A DNA stretch of 64,000 nt, taken from positions 3,275,001 to 3,339,000 of the forward strand of contig NZ_CP118610.1 of assembly GCF_028993555.1 (NCBI RefSeq), read 5' to 3'. The position numbers and the translations under genes are program-made. The notes under the pieces were generated by a model. It saw nothing but the letters and a program-made list of their open reading frames with translations. It searched no databases and had not been told where the DNA came from. Below, piece by piece: positions 42,240 to 50,782 of the stretch; position 1 is the first letter of the stretch; every line of letters begins with the position of its first letter. Origin of the DNA: Ensifer adhaerens. GTDB taxonomy: Bacteria; Pseudomonadota; Alphaproteobacteria; Rhizobiales; Rhizobiaceae.

Positions 42240-43829
42240 CTAGTGACCGCCACCGCTCGGGCCGACGCCCTGTGGCTTGCTGATCATCATCACGCCGAGG
42301 ATCAGTGACAGGAACAACACGGTCAAAAGCATGAAGATATCGCCGAAAGACAGGATGACCGCCTGCTTCTGCGCCATGGCAGCAAGCTGCTTGACGGCGA
42401 TCGTCGTACCGTCGAGACCGTGCGCGTTGAAGCTGGCGGCCATGTTGTTGAACCGCTCCATCGCTTCCGGGTTGCCCCACTGCACATGCTCGGCAAGGCG
42501 GGCATAGTGGAAGTCCTGGCGCTGGGTCAGGATCGTGTTGATGACCGCGAGCCCTACTGCACCGCCGAGGTTACGGGTCAGGTTGAACAGGCCCGAGGCG
42601 CCGCGCATGCGGGCCGGCGGCATGGTGCCGAGCGCGATGTTGTTGATCGGCACCATGCAGAGCATCAAGCCGACACCGCGCAGGATCTGCGGGATAAACA
42701 GTTCGTAGAAGTCCCAGTCGGCGGTGAGGTGCCCCATGATCCAGGTACCGGCGGCAAAGCTGGTAAAGCCGATCGTCATCAGCACGCGCGGATCGAGCTT
42801 GCCCGACAGGATGCCGGCCACGGGCGCCGTGAAGAACATCGCAAGGCCCGAGACGAACATCGTCTCGCCGATCATCAGCGAATCGTAGCCGCGGATGCGA
42901 CCGAGATAGAGCGGATAGAGATAGGTGAGACCGTAAAGGCCGATGCCCATCACGAAGGAGAACATCGAGCCGAAAGCGAAGTTTCGATTGGAGAACGCCC
43001 TGAGATCGACGACGGGGAATTCCACCTTGAAGGCCCGGTAGAAGAAAATCACCGCGGCGATCACGGTCGCGACCGCGCCCATGACGATGTGGTCGTCGTT
43101 GAACCAGTCGTTGGCGTTGCCTTCCTCCAGCACATATTCGAGCGAGCCGAGGAAAATCGCCATCGACGCCAGGCCCCACCAGTCGAACTTCTTCATCAAA
43201 CCGAGTTCCGGCTTGTCGAAGTCGATGAAGGTCCAGGTGAGCGTAGCGACGATGATGCCGGGGATGACGTTGACGAGGAACAGCCAGTGCCAGGAGAAAG
43301 CGTGGCTGAGATAGCCGCCGACCGTGGGGCCGATCGTCGGCGCCAGCGTCGCGATCAGGCCGATGATCGGCGAGACGATGTTGCGCTTCGACGGCGGGAA
43401 GATGGTGAAGGCCGCTGCAAAGACCGACGGGATCATGCCACCGCCGATGAAGCCCTGGATGGCGCGATAGACGATCATCTGGTCGATGTTCGTCGCCGTT
43501 GCCGCAAGCGCACTCGCCGCGGTAAAGCCCGCCGCCGAAACGGAGAACAGCACGCGCGTGGAGACGATGCGCGCCAACGTCCCCGACAGCGGGATCATGA
43601 TGACTTCGGCGATGAGATAGGAGGTCTGCACCCAGCCGATCTCGTCCGACCCGGCCGACAGGCCCGCCTGGATTTCGGCGAGTGACGCCGAAACGATCTG
43701 GATGTCGAGGATCGCCATGAACATGCCGACGACCATGGCGAAGAAGGCGATCAGCCTCTTCGGATCCATATGTTCCTCGACCTTCGGTGCGGCGGCCGCC
43801 ACCGAACCTGCTGTTGCCGTTGCGGCCAT
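42240..43829 (-). CDS. emrB: Multidrug efflux MFS permease (EmrB/QacA, DHA2)
   Basis: 529 residues with 14 membrane helices. The DHA2 signature motif is MFMAILDIQIVSASLAEIQAGL and motif C is GPTVGGYLSHAFSWHWLFLVNVIPG. It exports hydrophobic compounds with EmrA through the outer membrane. In S. meliloti the homologous EmrAB pump responds to flavonoids such as luteolin and apigenin under TetR-like EmrR. The ATG at 43829 has AAGGAG 8 nt upstream. It lies 149 bp after emrA on the same strand. Confidence 0.92.
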   Translation of the reverse strand: MAATATAGSVAAAAPKVEEHMDPKRLIAFFAMVVGMFMAILDIQIVSASLAEIQAGLSAGSDEIGWVQTSYLIAEVIMIPLSGTLARIVSTRVLFSVSAAGFTAASALAATATNIDQMIVYRAIQGFIGGGMIPSVFAAAFTIFPPSKRNIVSPIIGLIATLAPTIGPTVGGYLSHAFSWHWLFLVNVIPGIIVATLTWTFIDFDKPELGLMKKFDWWGLASMAIFLGSLEYVLEEGNANDWFNDDHIVMGAVATVIAAVIFFYRAFKVEFPVVDLRAFSNRNFAFGSMFSFVMGIGLYGLTYLYPLYLGRIRGYDSLMIGETMFVSGLAMFFTAPVAGILSGKLDPRVLMTIGFTSFAAGTWIMGHLTADWDFYELFIPQILRGVGLMLCMVPINNIALGTMPPARMRGASGLFNLTRNLGGAVGLAVINTILTQRQDFHYARLAEHVQWGNPEAMERFNNMAASFNAHGLDGTTIAVKQLAAMAQKQAVILSFGDIFMLLTVLFLSLILGVMMISKPQGVGPSGGGH

Positions 43830-43978
43830 CTCAGCCACTCCTTGCATGGGCGCCCTGGCGCCAGCGTTCTGGACATGCGCGTTTCGCCGCGCGTGCGTTC
43901 CGGACTTGAACACGCCGCGTGGCGCGCTGGCGTCTCGACGGTAAGGCGCGCCCAAGAGCGCGCCGGCATTTCGTCCGC

Positions 43979-45187
43979 TTACTTGGTGGCTGCGACCTTC
44001 GTTGCGTCCGGCGCCGTGCGCGTGTCGACATCGACGACGACACTCAGACCCGCACGCAGGTGACCTTCCGCCAGCACCTCGGCCGGCAGCGTGATGCGCA
44101 CCGGCACACGCTGGATCACCTTGGTGAAATTGCCGGTGGCGTTTTCGGCCGGCAGCAGCGAAAAGACCGAGCCGGAGGCCGGCGAGATCGAGGCGACCGT
44201 GCCTTCGATCGCGTGATCCTCATAGGCATCGACATGGACCTTCACCTTGGAGCCCGGCACCAGATGGGCGATCTGGGTCTCCTTGAAGTTGGCATCGATA
44301 TAGAGCTGGTCGACCGGAACAAGCGCTGCAAGCCGCTGGCCGGCGGAAACCAGGTCGCCGACCTGAACTGCGACGTTGCCGACGATGCCGTCATAGGGCG
44401 CCTTCAGAACGGTAAAACCGAGGTCGCGGTTGGCCTTGTCGCGGGCAAGCTCGAGCGAGCGGATTTCACTTTCGGCTTCGGTACGCTGCGCCTCGAGCAC
44501 GGTGATGCTCGCATTGGCGGCGGCGATATTGGCGTCAGCCCCGGAAAGGTTTGCCCGCGCCTGGTCGAGCGCCACATCGGCATTGTCAAGCGAAGCGACG
44601 GTGCCGACGGCCTTGGACTGGAGGTCGCTTGCGCGCTTCTGCGCAAGTTCGGCGCCGCGCACCGTCGCTTCGAGAGCCTTCTTCTGTGCTTCGGTCTGGG
44701 CAAGACTTGCCTTGGCACCAGCGATCTGCGCGTCGAAACGGCTGAGTGCCAGCTTCTGGGTGGCGATCTTCGCTTCGGCCTGCTCGGCGGCTATGCGGTA
44801 GTCGCCGTCGTCGAGGGTAACGAGCGGGTCGCCGGCCTTTACCTTCTGGTTGGCAACGACGTCGACCTTGGCGACATAGCCGGAAACCTTCGGCGAGATC
44901 GTCGCGATGTCGCCTTCGATATAGGCGTCATCGGTCGAGACCATGAAGCGGCCATTGGTCCACCAGTCGTAGCCGAACCAGCCACCGGCGGCCAGAAGGG
45001 CCAGACCGAGCACGGGAACGATGGGCTTGCGCGCCTTTTTCGGCGGCTGCGCCGTTTCTGCGGGAGCCTGGACGGCGGCCTGCTCCGCGGCGGGCGCCTT
45101 TGCCTCAAGCGCGGTTTCCTGCTGCACTTCAAAATTCTCGTCAACGGGACGGACGCGAGCAGCGCTGGATGTGTTGGATGCGGACAT
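43979..45187 (-). CDS. emrA: EmrA/HlyD family membrane fusion protein
   Basis: 402 residues. Cytosolic tail, one transmembrane segment (VPVLGLALLAAGGWFGYDWW, about 76-95), then a biotinyl-lipoyl and alpha-helical hairpin domain (coiled coil about 160-260). Barrel region GKVKVHVDAYEDHAIEGTVASISPASGSVFSLLPAENATGNFTKVIQRVPVRI. It couples EmrB to an outer-membrane channel. First gene of emrAB; EmrR-type operators overlap its promoter region. Confidence 0.92.
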   Translation of the reverse strand: MSASNTSSAARVRPVDENFEVQQETALEAKAPAAEQAAVQAPAETAQPPKKARKPIVPVLGLALLAAGGWFGYDWWTNGRFMVSTDDAYIEGDIATISPKVSGYVAKVDVVANQKVKAGDPLVTLDDGDYRIAAEQAEAKIATQKLALSRFDAQIAGAKASLAQTEAQKKALEATVRGAELAQKRASDLQSKAVGTVASLDNADVALDQARANLSGADANIAAANASITVLEAQRTEAESEIRSLELARDKANRDLGFTVLKAPYDGIVGNVAVQVGDLVSAGQRLAALVPVDQLYIDANFKETQIAHLVPGSKVKVHVDAYEDHAIEGTVASISPASGSVFSLLPAENATGNFTKVIQRVPVRITLPAEVLAEGHLRAGLSVVVDVDTRTAPDATKVAATK

Positions 45188-45223
45188 TGGGCACCGGCCT
45201 GGTTAAAGATTGCTGAACGAACT

Positions 45224-45301
45224 GAACCGTTCGGTTCGATTGGAACTTGACATAAGCCCTTTCCCGTCGCATATCAAGAGGAAATCGAACCGCGTGGTTC
45301 G
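45224..45301 (+). promoter_or_regulatory. Two EmrR-type operators and the emrR promoter
   Basis: GAACCG-TT-CGGTTC (45224-45237) and CGAACC-GCGT-GGTTCG (45286-45301) are both palindromes with a GAACC half-site. Between them TTGACA (45247-45252), a 17 nt gap and CATATC (45270-45275) form a plus-strand promoter for the TetR gene. The layout suits a TetR repressor controlling emrAB and itself. Confidence 0.65.
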
Positions 45302-45315
45302 ACGACAAAGATTTA

Positions 45316-46053
45316 ATGCAAGCAGGACGGAAACAAACGACCACCATGAGCGCGGTGAAGACCGGAACACAGGACGTGATCCAGCCGACTGTCGGCCTGG
45401 ATGAAGATCTTTCTTCGGGGGGCGGCCGCCACGCCGCCGGCGAGGACCCGGCCAAGCGCGAGCAGATCCTCGAAGGCGCAAGGCGTGCCTTCCTGAGCCA
45501 GGGCTTCGACGCCGCCAGCATGAACGACATCACCCGCGAGGCCGGCGTTTCGAAGGGCACCCTCTACGTCTATTTCGAAAACAAGGAAGACCTGTTCAAG
45601 GCGCTGATCATCAAGGGCAAGACCCGGGTGGTCCAGACTGCCAAGCACGCGCTCAACGATCACGACGACGTCGAGGAGTCACTCTACGATTTCGGCGTGA
45701 CGCTGACGACCAGCATGACCTCCGAAGAAACCATCCGTTCCATGCGCATGGTGATCGGCGTGATCGACCGCATGCCGCATCTGGCCGAGCGCTTCTTCAG
45801 CGAGGCGCCCGAGAACGGCTACACCGTGCTCAAGGCCTATCTCGACCGCCAGGTTCCAACCGGTGTTCTCGACATCGACAATACCGAGATCGCTGCCCGC
45901 CAGTTCATCGAGATGGCACAGGCCGGGCTCTTCAAGCACCGGCTTTTCGGCGGCATGTGCTCCGCCCCGCCGCGCGAGCAGATCGAGGCGACGGTGACCG
46001 CCGCCGTCCGCGTCTTCATGTCCGCCTACGGACCAAAGCAACAGGTCGGCTGA
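45316..46053 (+). CDS. emrR: TetR family repressor of emrAB
   Basis: 245 residues. Helix-turn-helix AKREQILEGARRAFLSQGFDAASMNDITREAGVSKGTLYVYFENKEDLF, then a helical ligand-binding domain. It is divergent from emrAB with 128 bp between, where two GAACC palindromes lie. In S. meliloti the homologue EmrR releases DNA when luteolin is present; by synteny the same is inferred here. ATG at 45316 is used; ATG at 45346 is possible. Confidence 0.9.
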   Translation: MQAGRKQTTTMSAVKTGTQDVIQPTVGLDEDLSSGGGRHAAGEDPAKREQILEGARRAFLSQGFDAASMNDITREAGVSKGTLYVYFENKEDLFKALIIKGKTRVVQTAKHALNDHDDVEESLYDFGVTLTTSMTSEETIRSMRMVIGVIDRMPHLAERFFSEAPENGYTVLKAYLDRQVPTGVLDIDNTEIAARQFIEMAQAGLFKHRLFGGMCSAPPREQIEATVTAAVRVFMSAYGPKQQVG

Positions 46054-46152
46054 CGCCGAACACTCCCGACCGCCCGGGTGTTACAATCCAGCAATTGCGA
46101 TCAAGCGCACCTTGCGGCAAGACCCTATCACCAGGGCACTGCCAAAGGAGTG

Positions 46153-46995
46153 ATGATGAGTGCCATCGGACGGGCGGTCTGGTTCATCGAGAGCCATTTC
46201 GCAAAGGACATATCGCTGGATGAAATCGCCGGGGCCGCTGGCCTTTCGCGCTTCCATCTCTCGCGTGTTTTCGGGCTGGTCACGGGCCGCTCGATCAGCG
46301 CCTATATTCGCGGGCGGCGCCTCAGCGATGCCGCATACGCCCTGGCCGATGGCTCCCTCAGTATTCTTTCGGTAGCCCTCGAAGCGGGCTACAACTCGCA
46401 CGAGGCTTTCACCCGCGCCTTTCGCGACCAGTTCGGCGTGACGCCCGAGACGGTGCGCAAGCAAAGGCACGTTCGAAACATCGAACTGATGGAGCCTTTA
46501 AGAATGGACGATACCCGCCTCTTGAAGATCGACCCGCCGCGCTTCGAAGACAGCCCGCCCCTGCTTCTGGCGGGCCTTTCGGAAACCTACGCCTATAGCC
46601 GCACCGAGGGCATCCCCTCGCTCTGGCAACGCTTCAACCGCCATTTCGGCAACATACCCGGCCAGAAGGGCGAAATCGCCTACGGTGTCTGCACCCAAAG
46701 CAATGGCGAGGCCGGAACCTTCCGCTACATGGCAGCCGCGGACGTCAGCGAAACCGACGAACTGCCCGACGGCTTTTCGACGCTGAAGCTGCCGAAGCAA
46801 CGCTATGCGGTCTTCCTGCACCGTGGCCACATCTCCGCGATCGCCAAGACCGCGGACTATGTCTTCGGCACCTGGTTGCCCGAGTCCGGGCTTCAACACG
46901 GCGAAACGCCCGACCTCATCGAGCGCTACGACGAACGCTTCGACCCGCATTCGGGCATGGGCGTCGTCGAACTGTGGATTCCGATCAAATCGTAA
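46153..46995 (+). CDS. AraC family regulator with GyrI-like effector domain
   Basis: 280 residues. Two helix-turn-helix motifs (ISLDEIAGAAGLSRFHLSRVFG and ILSVALEAGYNSHEAFTRAFRDQFGVTPETVRKQ) at the N-terminus, followed by a GyrI-like effector-binding domain (IPSLWQRFNRHFGNIPGQKGEIAYGVC ... GVVELWIPI). Family members respond to drugs or other hydrophobic ligands. AAAGGAG precedes the ATG at 46153; an open frame reaches 46078. It is directly downstream of emrR but 99 bp away. Confidence 0.88.
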   Translation: MMSAIGRAVWFIESHFAKDISLDEIAGAAGLSRFHLSRVFGLVTGRSISAYIRGRRLSDAAYALADGSLSILSVALEAGYNSHEAFTRAFRDQFGVTPETVRKQRHVRNIELMEPLRMDDTRLLKIDPPRFEDSPPLLLAGLSETYAYSRTEGIPSLWQRFNRHFGNIPGQKGEIAYGVCTQSNGEAGTFRYMAAADVSETDELPDGFSTLKLPKQRYAVFLHRGHISAIAKTADYVFGTWLPESGLQHGETPDLIERYDERFDPHSGMGVVELWIPIKS

Positions 46996-47001
46996 ACGGT
47001 A

Positions 47002-47030
47002 AAGCGCCGCCGCAAAGAGCGGCGGCGCTT
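47002..47030 (+). terminator. Hairpin terminator of the AraC gene
   Basis: AAGCGCCGCCGC (47002-47013) and GCGGCGGCGCTT (47019-47030), perfect 12 bp stem, AAAGA loop, 6 bp past the stop at 46995. A T-run is almost absent. Confidence 0.65.
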
Positions 47031-47107
47031 GTCACGTCCGCGATGTTTCTTAAATACTTCCGGCGATTCTTGCGCGACGACGCGCCACCCAAAGAGAAAG
47101 ATCGCCG

Positions 47108-47857
47108 ATGCAGGACCTCCTGTTGCTTGCCCAAGACCCCGCCGCCTGGGTCGCCCTCGTCACCCTCGTGGTCATGGAGGTGGTTCTCGGCATCGACAAC
47201 CTGATCTTCATTTCGATCCTCACCAACAAGCTGCCACCGGAGCATCGCGAAAAGGCCCGCCGCATCGGCATCGGCCTCGCCCTCGTCATGCGCCTTGCCC
47301 TGCTCGGAACGGTCGCCTGGATCGTCAAGCTGACGACGCCGGTGTTCGAAGCCTTCGGCCACGGCTTCTCGTGGAAGGACATGATCCTGATTGCCGGCGG
47401 TCTCTTCCTCGTCTGGAAGGCAACCAAGGAAATCCATCACAATGTCGATCCGAGCGATCACGGCGAGGACTTCATCGCCTCTTCGGCGATCAACAGCTTC
47501 GGCGCCGCGATCGGACAGATCCTGCTGCTCGACCTCGTCTTTTCCGTCGACAGCATCATCACTGCCGTCGGCATGACGCCGCATTTGCCTATCATGGTCA
47601 TCGCCGTCGTTGCCGCGGTCACCGTGATGCTCGTCGCCGCCAATCCGCTCGCGAACTTCATCGAGAAAAACCCGACGATCGTGATGCTGGCGCTCGCCTT
47701 CCTCCTGATGATCGGCACGACGCTGATTGCCGAAGGCATGGGCCTGCATGTGCCGAAGGGCTACATCTACGCCGCCATGGCCTTTTCGGCTCTCGTCGAA
47801 ATCCTCAACATGGTCGCGCGCAATGCGCGGCTCAGGAAGGCAGGCAAGCTCAACTGA
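47108..47857 (+). CDS. TerC family membrane protein
   Basis: 249 residues, seven to eight membrane helices. Conserved acidic pair near the start [23 protein letters not shown] and the second [18 protein letters not shown]. TerC proteins are linked to tellurite resistance and to Mn2+ export at the cytoplasmic membrane; the substrate here is not decided. No Mn2+-sensing riboswitch was seen upstream. A perfect 12 bp terminator follows. Confidence 0.88.
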   Translation: MQDLLLLAQDPAAWVALVTLVVMEVVLGIDNLIFISILTNKLPPEHREKARRIGIGLALVMRLALLGTVAWIVKLTTPVFEAFGHGFSWKDMILIAGGLFLVWKATKEIHHNVDPSDHGEDFIASSAINSFGAAIGQILLLDLVFSVDSIITAVGMTPHLPIMVIAVVAAVTVMLVAANPLANFIEKNPTIVMLALAFLLMIGTTLIAEGMGLHVPKGYIYAAMAFSALVEILNMVARNARLRKAGKLN

Positions 47858-47888
47858 CAGGTTGCTGCCACGACGGCTTCATCGCGAA

Positions 47889-47915
47889 AAGGCCCGCATC
47901 GAGGATGCGGGCCTT
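47889..47915 (+). terminator. Rho-independent terminator of the TerC gene
   Basis: AAGGCCCGCATC (47889-47900) and GATGCGGGCCTT (47904-47915) are a perfect 12 bp stem with a GAG loop, followed by CTTGCTT on the plus strand. Confidence 0.8.
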
Positions 47916-48095
47916 CTTGCTTGCGGGAGTTCACGAAGGCGCGGAGCCGGACGGACCGGCCGTCAACCGCGAGCCTTCAGCGAAAACCAGGATCGCTCCT
48001 CCTTTTCGCTGAGCCATGCCGGTAGCCCGGCCCCACGCCTTCTGATTGGACAACGCATCGCCTGAAGAAACGTTCCGCCCGCCCTTCGCTCCAGT

Positions 48096-48476
48096 TCAGA
48101 CGTCTGCGCGATGACCGACTTCGACCAGTATGTTGCCGGGAATGACCGCATAGAAGACGTAGGCGCCATGCCGGTCCTCTGGCGCGATCACCTCGATGCC
48201 GGATCCACGCACCCTCCGGTAGACGTCGTCGACCTCGGCCCGCGCCGGCAGCAGGAAGCCGATATGATAGGTTTGAGTGTTGAGGCTCACCTGGTCGCCG
48301 CCGCCAAGTGCGGCGATCGGCGGGCTGACGACGAGCACCAGACCGGAACCGTCCGTCAAGCGATAGAAAGCGTCCTTGCCGCGCTTTTCGACCAGCGTCA
48401 GGCCGAAGTGATCGATAAGGAAGGAAGCCGTTTCGGCAACGACAGGGCTATAGAGATCGATATGATTCAGTCGCAT
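48096..48476 (-). CDS. VOC family protein
   Basis: 126 residues, single-domain glyoxalase fold: MRLNHIDLYSPVVAETASFLIDHFGL at the start and FYAVIPGNILVEVGH at the end give the metal-side residues His and Glu. Substrate unknown. It stands alone on the minus strand. The preceding 238 bp (47858-48095) hold only the TerC terminator. Confidence 0.8.
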   Translation of the reverse strand: MRLNHIDLYSPVVAETASFLIDHFGLTLVEKRGKDAFYRLTDGSGLVLVVSPPIAALGGGDQVSLNTQTYHIGFLLPARAEVDDVYRRVRGSGIEVIAPEDRHGAYVFYAVIPGNILVEVGHRADV

Positions 48477-48708
48477 GTTTGCAGTCTCCGTGTTCGAGAA
48501 ACGCGGCGGACTGCGTCGATTGCATACACCCCGCCGCGGACCGATGCGATGGCATCGGAACCACGTCGTGGGTTCGAACGGGACGTTCGAGCAGAGCTTC
48601 GCAGGCCATGAGCGGCTGCGAAGGGACCGGGCTTACCTTATCCGGTCCTGCCTTTTTCGACGCGCTCTGCTTACCGCATAACGGCCAAGGACGGAAGATG
48701 GCTAGCGA

Positions 48709-49056
48709 TCAGTTCTTCCCGGCATCCGGATCGATGCGCTGCAGGTCCTGAAGATAGGCGTCCAAACGGTCGAACTTCTGTTCCCAGAAGCGACGGTAGC
48801 TGTCGAGCCAAATGTTGACGTCCTTCAGCGGTGCAGCCTCGAGCCGGCATGGGCGCCATTGCGCTTCGCGGCCGCGGCTGATCAGCCCGGCGCGCTCGAG
48901 AACCTTGAGATGCTTGGAAACTGCCGGCAGGCTCATTTCGAACGGTTCCGCCAGTTCGCCGACAGACGCCTCTCCGAGGGCGAGACGGGCGAGGATCGCC
49001 CTTCGCGTTGGGTCGGCCAGGGCTGAAAGCGTCGTCGACAAGCGATCTTCCGGCAT
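48709..49056 (-). CDS. ArsR family regulator, apparently unpaired
   Basis: 115-residue winged-helix regulator (LADPTRRAILARLALGEASVGELAEPFEMSLPAVSKHLKVLERAGLISRGREAQWRPCRLE). The family pattern with WRPCRLEAAPL and RRFWEQKFDRLDAYL is that of ArsR proteins which usually precede an SRPBCC gene. No such gene follows here: the 232 bp after the stop lead to the VOC gene. Two AACC/GGTT boxes upstream are probable autoregulatory sites. Confidence 0.88.
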   Translation of the reverse strand: MPEDRLSTTLSALADPTRRAILARLALGEASVGELAEPFEMSLPAVSKHLKVLERAGLISRGREAQWRPCRLEAAPLKDVNIWLDSYRRFWEQKFDRLDAYLQDLQRIDPDAGKN

Positions 49057-49065
49057 TTTCTAAAA

Positions 49066-49093
49066 AACCTTTCAGTTAAATAACCTTTCGGTT
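49066..49093. promoter_or_regulatory. Paired ArsR-type boxes
   Basis: AACCTTTCAGTT (49066-49077) and AACCTTTCGGTT (49082-49093) are near-identical direct repeats 16 bp apart; the second is an AACC-N4-GGTT palindrome. They lie just before the ArsR ATG, so a repressor bound here would block its promoter. Confidence 0.5.
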
Positions 49094-49314
49094 CATTATC
49101 GCTCAGGGCAGGCAGTGTCAACAAAAACCGGCGTGATCCACTTTCCGTTGACATGACCGGTGTTCTATGGTCTCACGCGAGCCGACTGGAATAGCCTGCC
49201 GATACCGCTGTTGCGGCACCCTTGCGGGCCTTTCCTTCCCATAAAATGCGCGCCCCGGCGGTCGGATTTCTTTTCCGGCAAGGGGCGAAAAGCACGTCAG
49301 ACGGGCAAAAGACC

Positions 49315-50772
49315 ATGGCAAATTCAGCAGTCCGGGTACGCATCGCACCCTCTCCCACCGGCGAGCCGCATGTCGGCACCGCCTATATCGCTCTGTTCAA
49401 CTACCTCTTCGCGAAGAAGCACGGCGGCGAATTCATCTTGCGCATCGAAGACACCGATGCGACCCGCTCGACGCCGGAGTTCGAACAGAAGGTGCTGGAC
49501 GCGCTGAAATGGTGTGGGCTCGAATGGTCGGAAGGTCCTGATATCGGTGGTCCCTATGGCCCCTACCGCCAGAGCGACCGCAAGGACATGTATCGTCCTT
49601 ACGTCGAGAAGATCGTCGAGAACGGCCACGGCTTCCGCTGCTTCTGCACGCCCGAGCGGCTCGAGCAGATGCGCGAGAGCCAGCGCGCCGCCGGCAAGCC
49701 CTCGAAATATGACGGCCTTTGCCTCCACCTCTCTGCCGAAGAAGTGACGTCGCGCGTTGCCGCCGGCGAGCCGCATGTCGTGCGCATGAAGATCCCGACC
49801 GAGGGCTCGTGCAAGTTCCATGACGGCGTCTATGGCGACGTCGAAATCCCGTGGGATGCCGTCGACATGCAGGTCCTGCTCAAAGCCGACGGCATGCCGA
49901 CCTACCACATGGCCAACGTCGTCGACGACCACCTGATGAAGATCACCCACGTCGCCCGCGGCGAGGAGTGGCTGGCTTCCGTTCCGAAGCACATCCTGAT
50001 CTACCGCTATCTCGGTCTCGAGCCGCCGGTCTTCATGCACCTGTCGCTGATGCGCAATGCCGACAAGTCGAAGCTGTCGAAGCGCAAGAACCCGACGTCG
50101 ATCTCCTACTACACCGCCCTCGGCTACCTGCCGGAAGCGCTGATGAACTTCCTCGGCCTGTTCTTCATCCAGATCGCCGAAGGCGAGGAGCTGCTGACGA
50201 TCGACGAGCTTGCGGCAAAGTTCGATCCGGAGAACCTGTCCAAGGCCGGTGCGATCTTCGACATCCAGAAGCTCGACTGGCTGAACGCCCGCTGGATCCG
50301 CGAAAAGCTCTCGGAAGACGAGTTCGCCGCCCGCGTCCTTGCCTGGGCGATGGAAAACGATCGCCTGAAGCAGGGCCTGAAGCTCAGCCAGTCGCGCATT
50401 TCGAAGCTCGGCGAACTGCCGGATCTCGCAAGCTTCCTGTTCAAATCCGACCTCGGCCTGCAGCCGGCAGCCTTTGCCGGCGTCAAGTCGACGCCCGAGG
50501 AACTGCTCGAAGTCCTCAACACCGTTCAGCCGGATCTTGAAAAGATCCTCGAATGGAACAAGGAATCGATCGAAGCCGAGCTGCGCGCTGTCGCCGATCG
50601 CATGGGCAAGAAGCTGAAGGTCATCGTGGCGCCGCTGTTCGTCGCGGTTTCCGGCTCGCAGCGCTCGCTGCCGCTGTTCGACAGCATGGAGATCCTCGGC
50701 CGCGCCGTGGTCCGCCAGCGCCTGAAGGTCGCGTCCCAGGTGGTCGCCTCCATGGTCGGCAGCGGAAAGTAA
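49315..50772 (+). CDS. gltX: Glutamyl-tRNA synthetase
   Basis: 485 residues, class I synthetase that charges tRNA-Glu. HIGH-type motif IAPSPTGEPHVGTAY and KMSKS-type motif SKLSKRKN, with the ERxED specificity loop region and a C-terminal anticodon domain. Typical bacterial length. The ATG at 49315 has only a weak ribosome site; an in-frame start at 49222 would add an unlikely Arg/Pro-rich stretch. lysS starts 10 bp after its stop, one operon. Confidence 0.94.
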   Translation: MANSAVRVRIAPSPTGEPHVGTAYIALFNYLFAKKHGGEFILRIEDTDATRSTPEFEQKVLDALKWCGLEWSEGPDIGGPYGPYRQSDRKDMYRPYVEKIVENGHGFRCFCTPERLEQMRESQRAAGKPSKYDGLCLHLSAEEVTSRVAAGEPHVVRMKIPTEGSCKFHDGVYGDVEIPWDAVDMQVLLKADGMPTYHMANVVDDHLMKITHVARGEEWLASVPKHILIYRYLGLEPPVFMHLSLMRNADKSKLSKRKNPTSISYYTALGYLPEALMNFLGLFFIQIAEGEELLTIDELAAKFDPENLSKAGAIFDIQKLDWLNARWIREKLSEDEFAARVLAWAMENDRLKQGLKLSQSRISKLGELPDLASFLFKSDLGLQPAAFAGVKSTPEELLEVLNTVQPDLEKILEWNKESIEAELRAVADRMGKKLKVIVAPLFVAVSGSQRSLPLFDSMEILGRAVVRQRLKVASQVVASMVGSGK

Positions 50773-50782
50773 GGAGAGCACG

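Noticed and set aside
47031..47107. Manganese riboswitch (yybP-ykoY) before the TerC gene
   Set aside because: The conserved core is not visible in the 77 bp after the AraC terminator.
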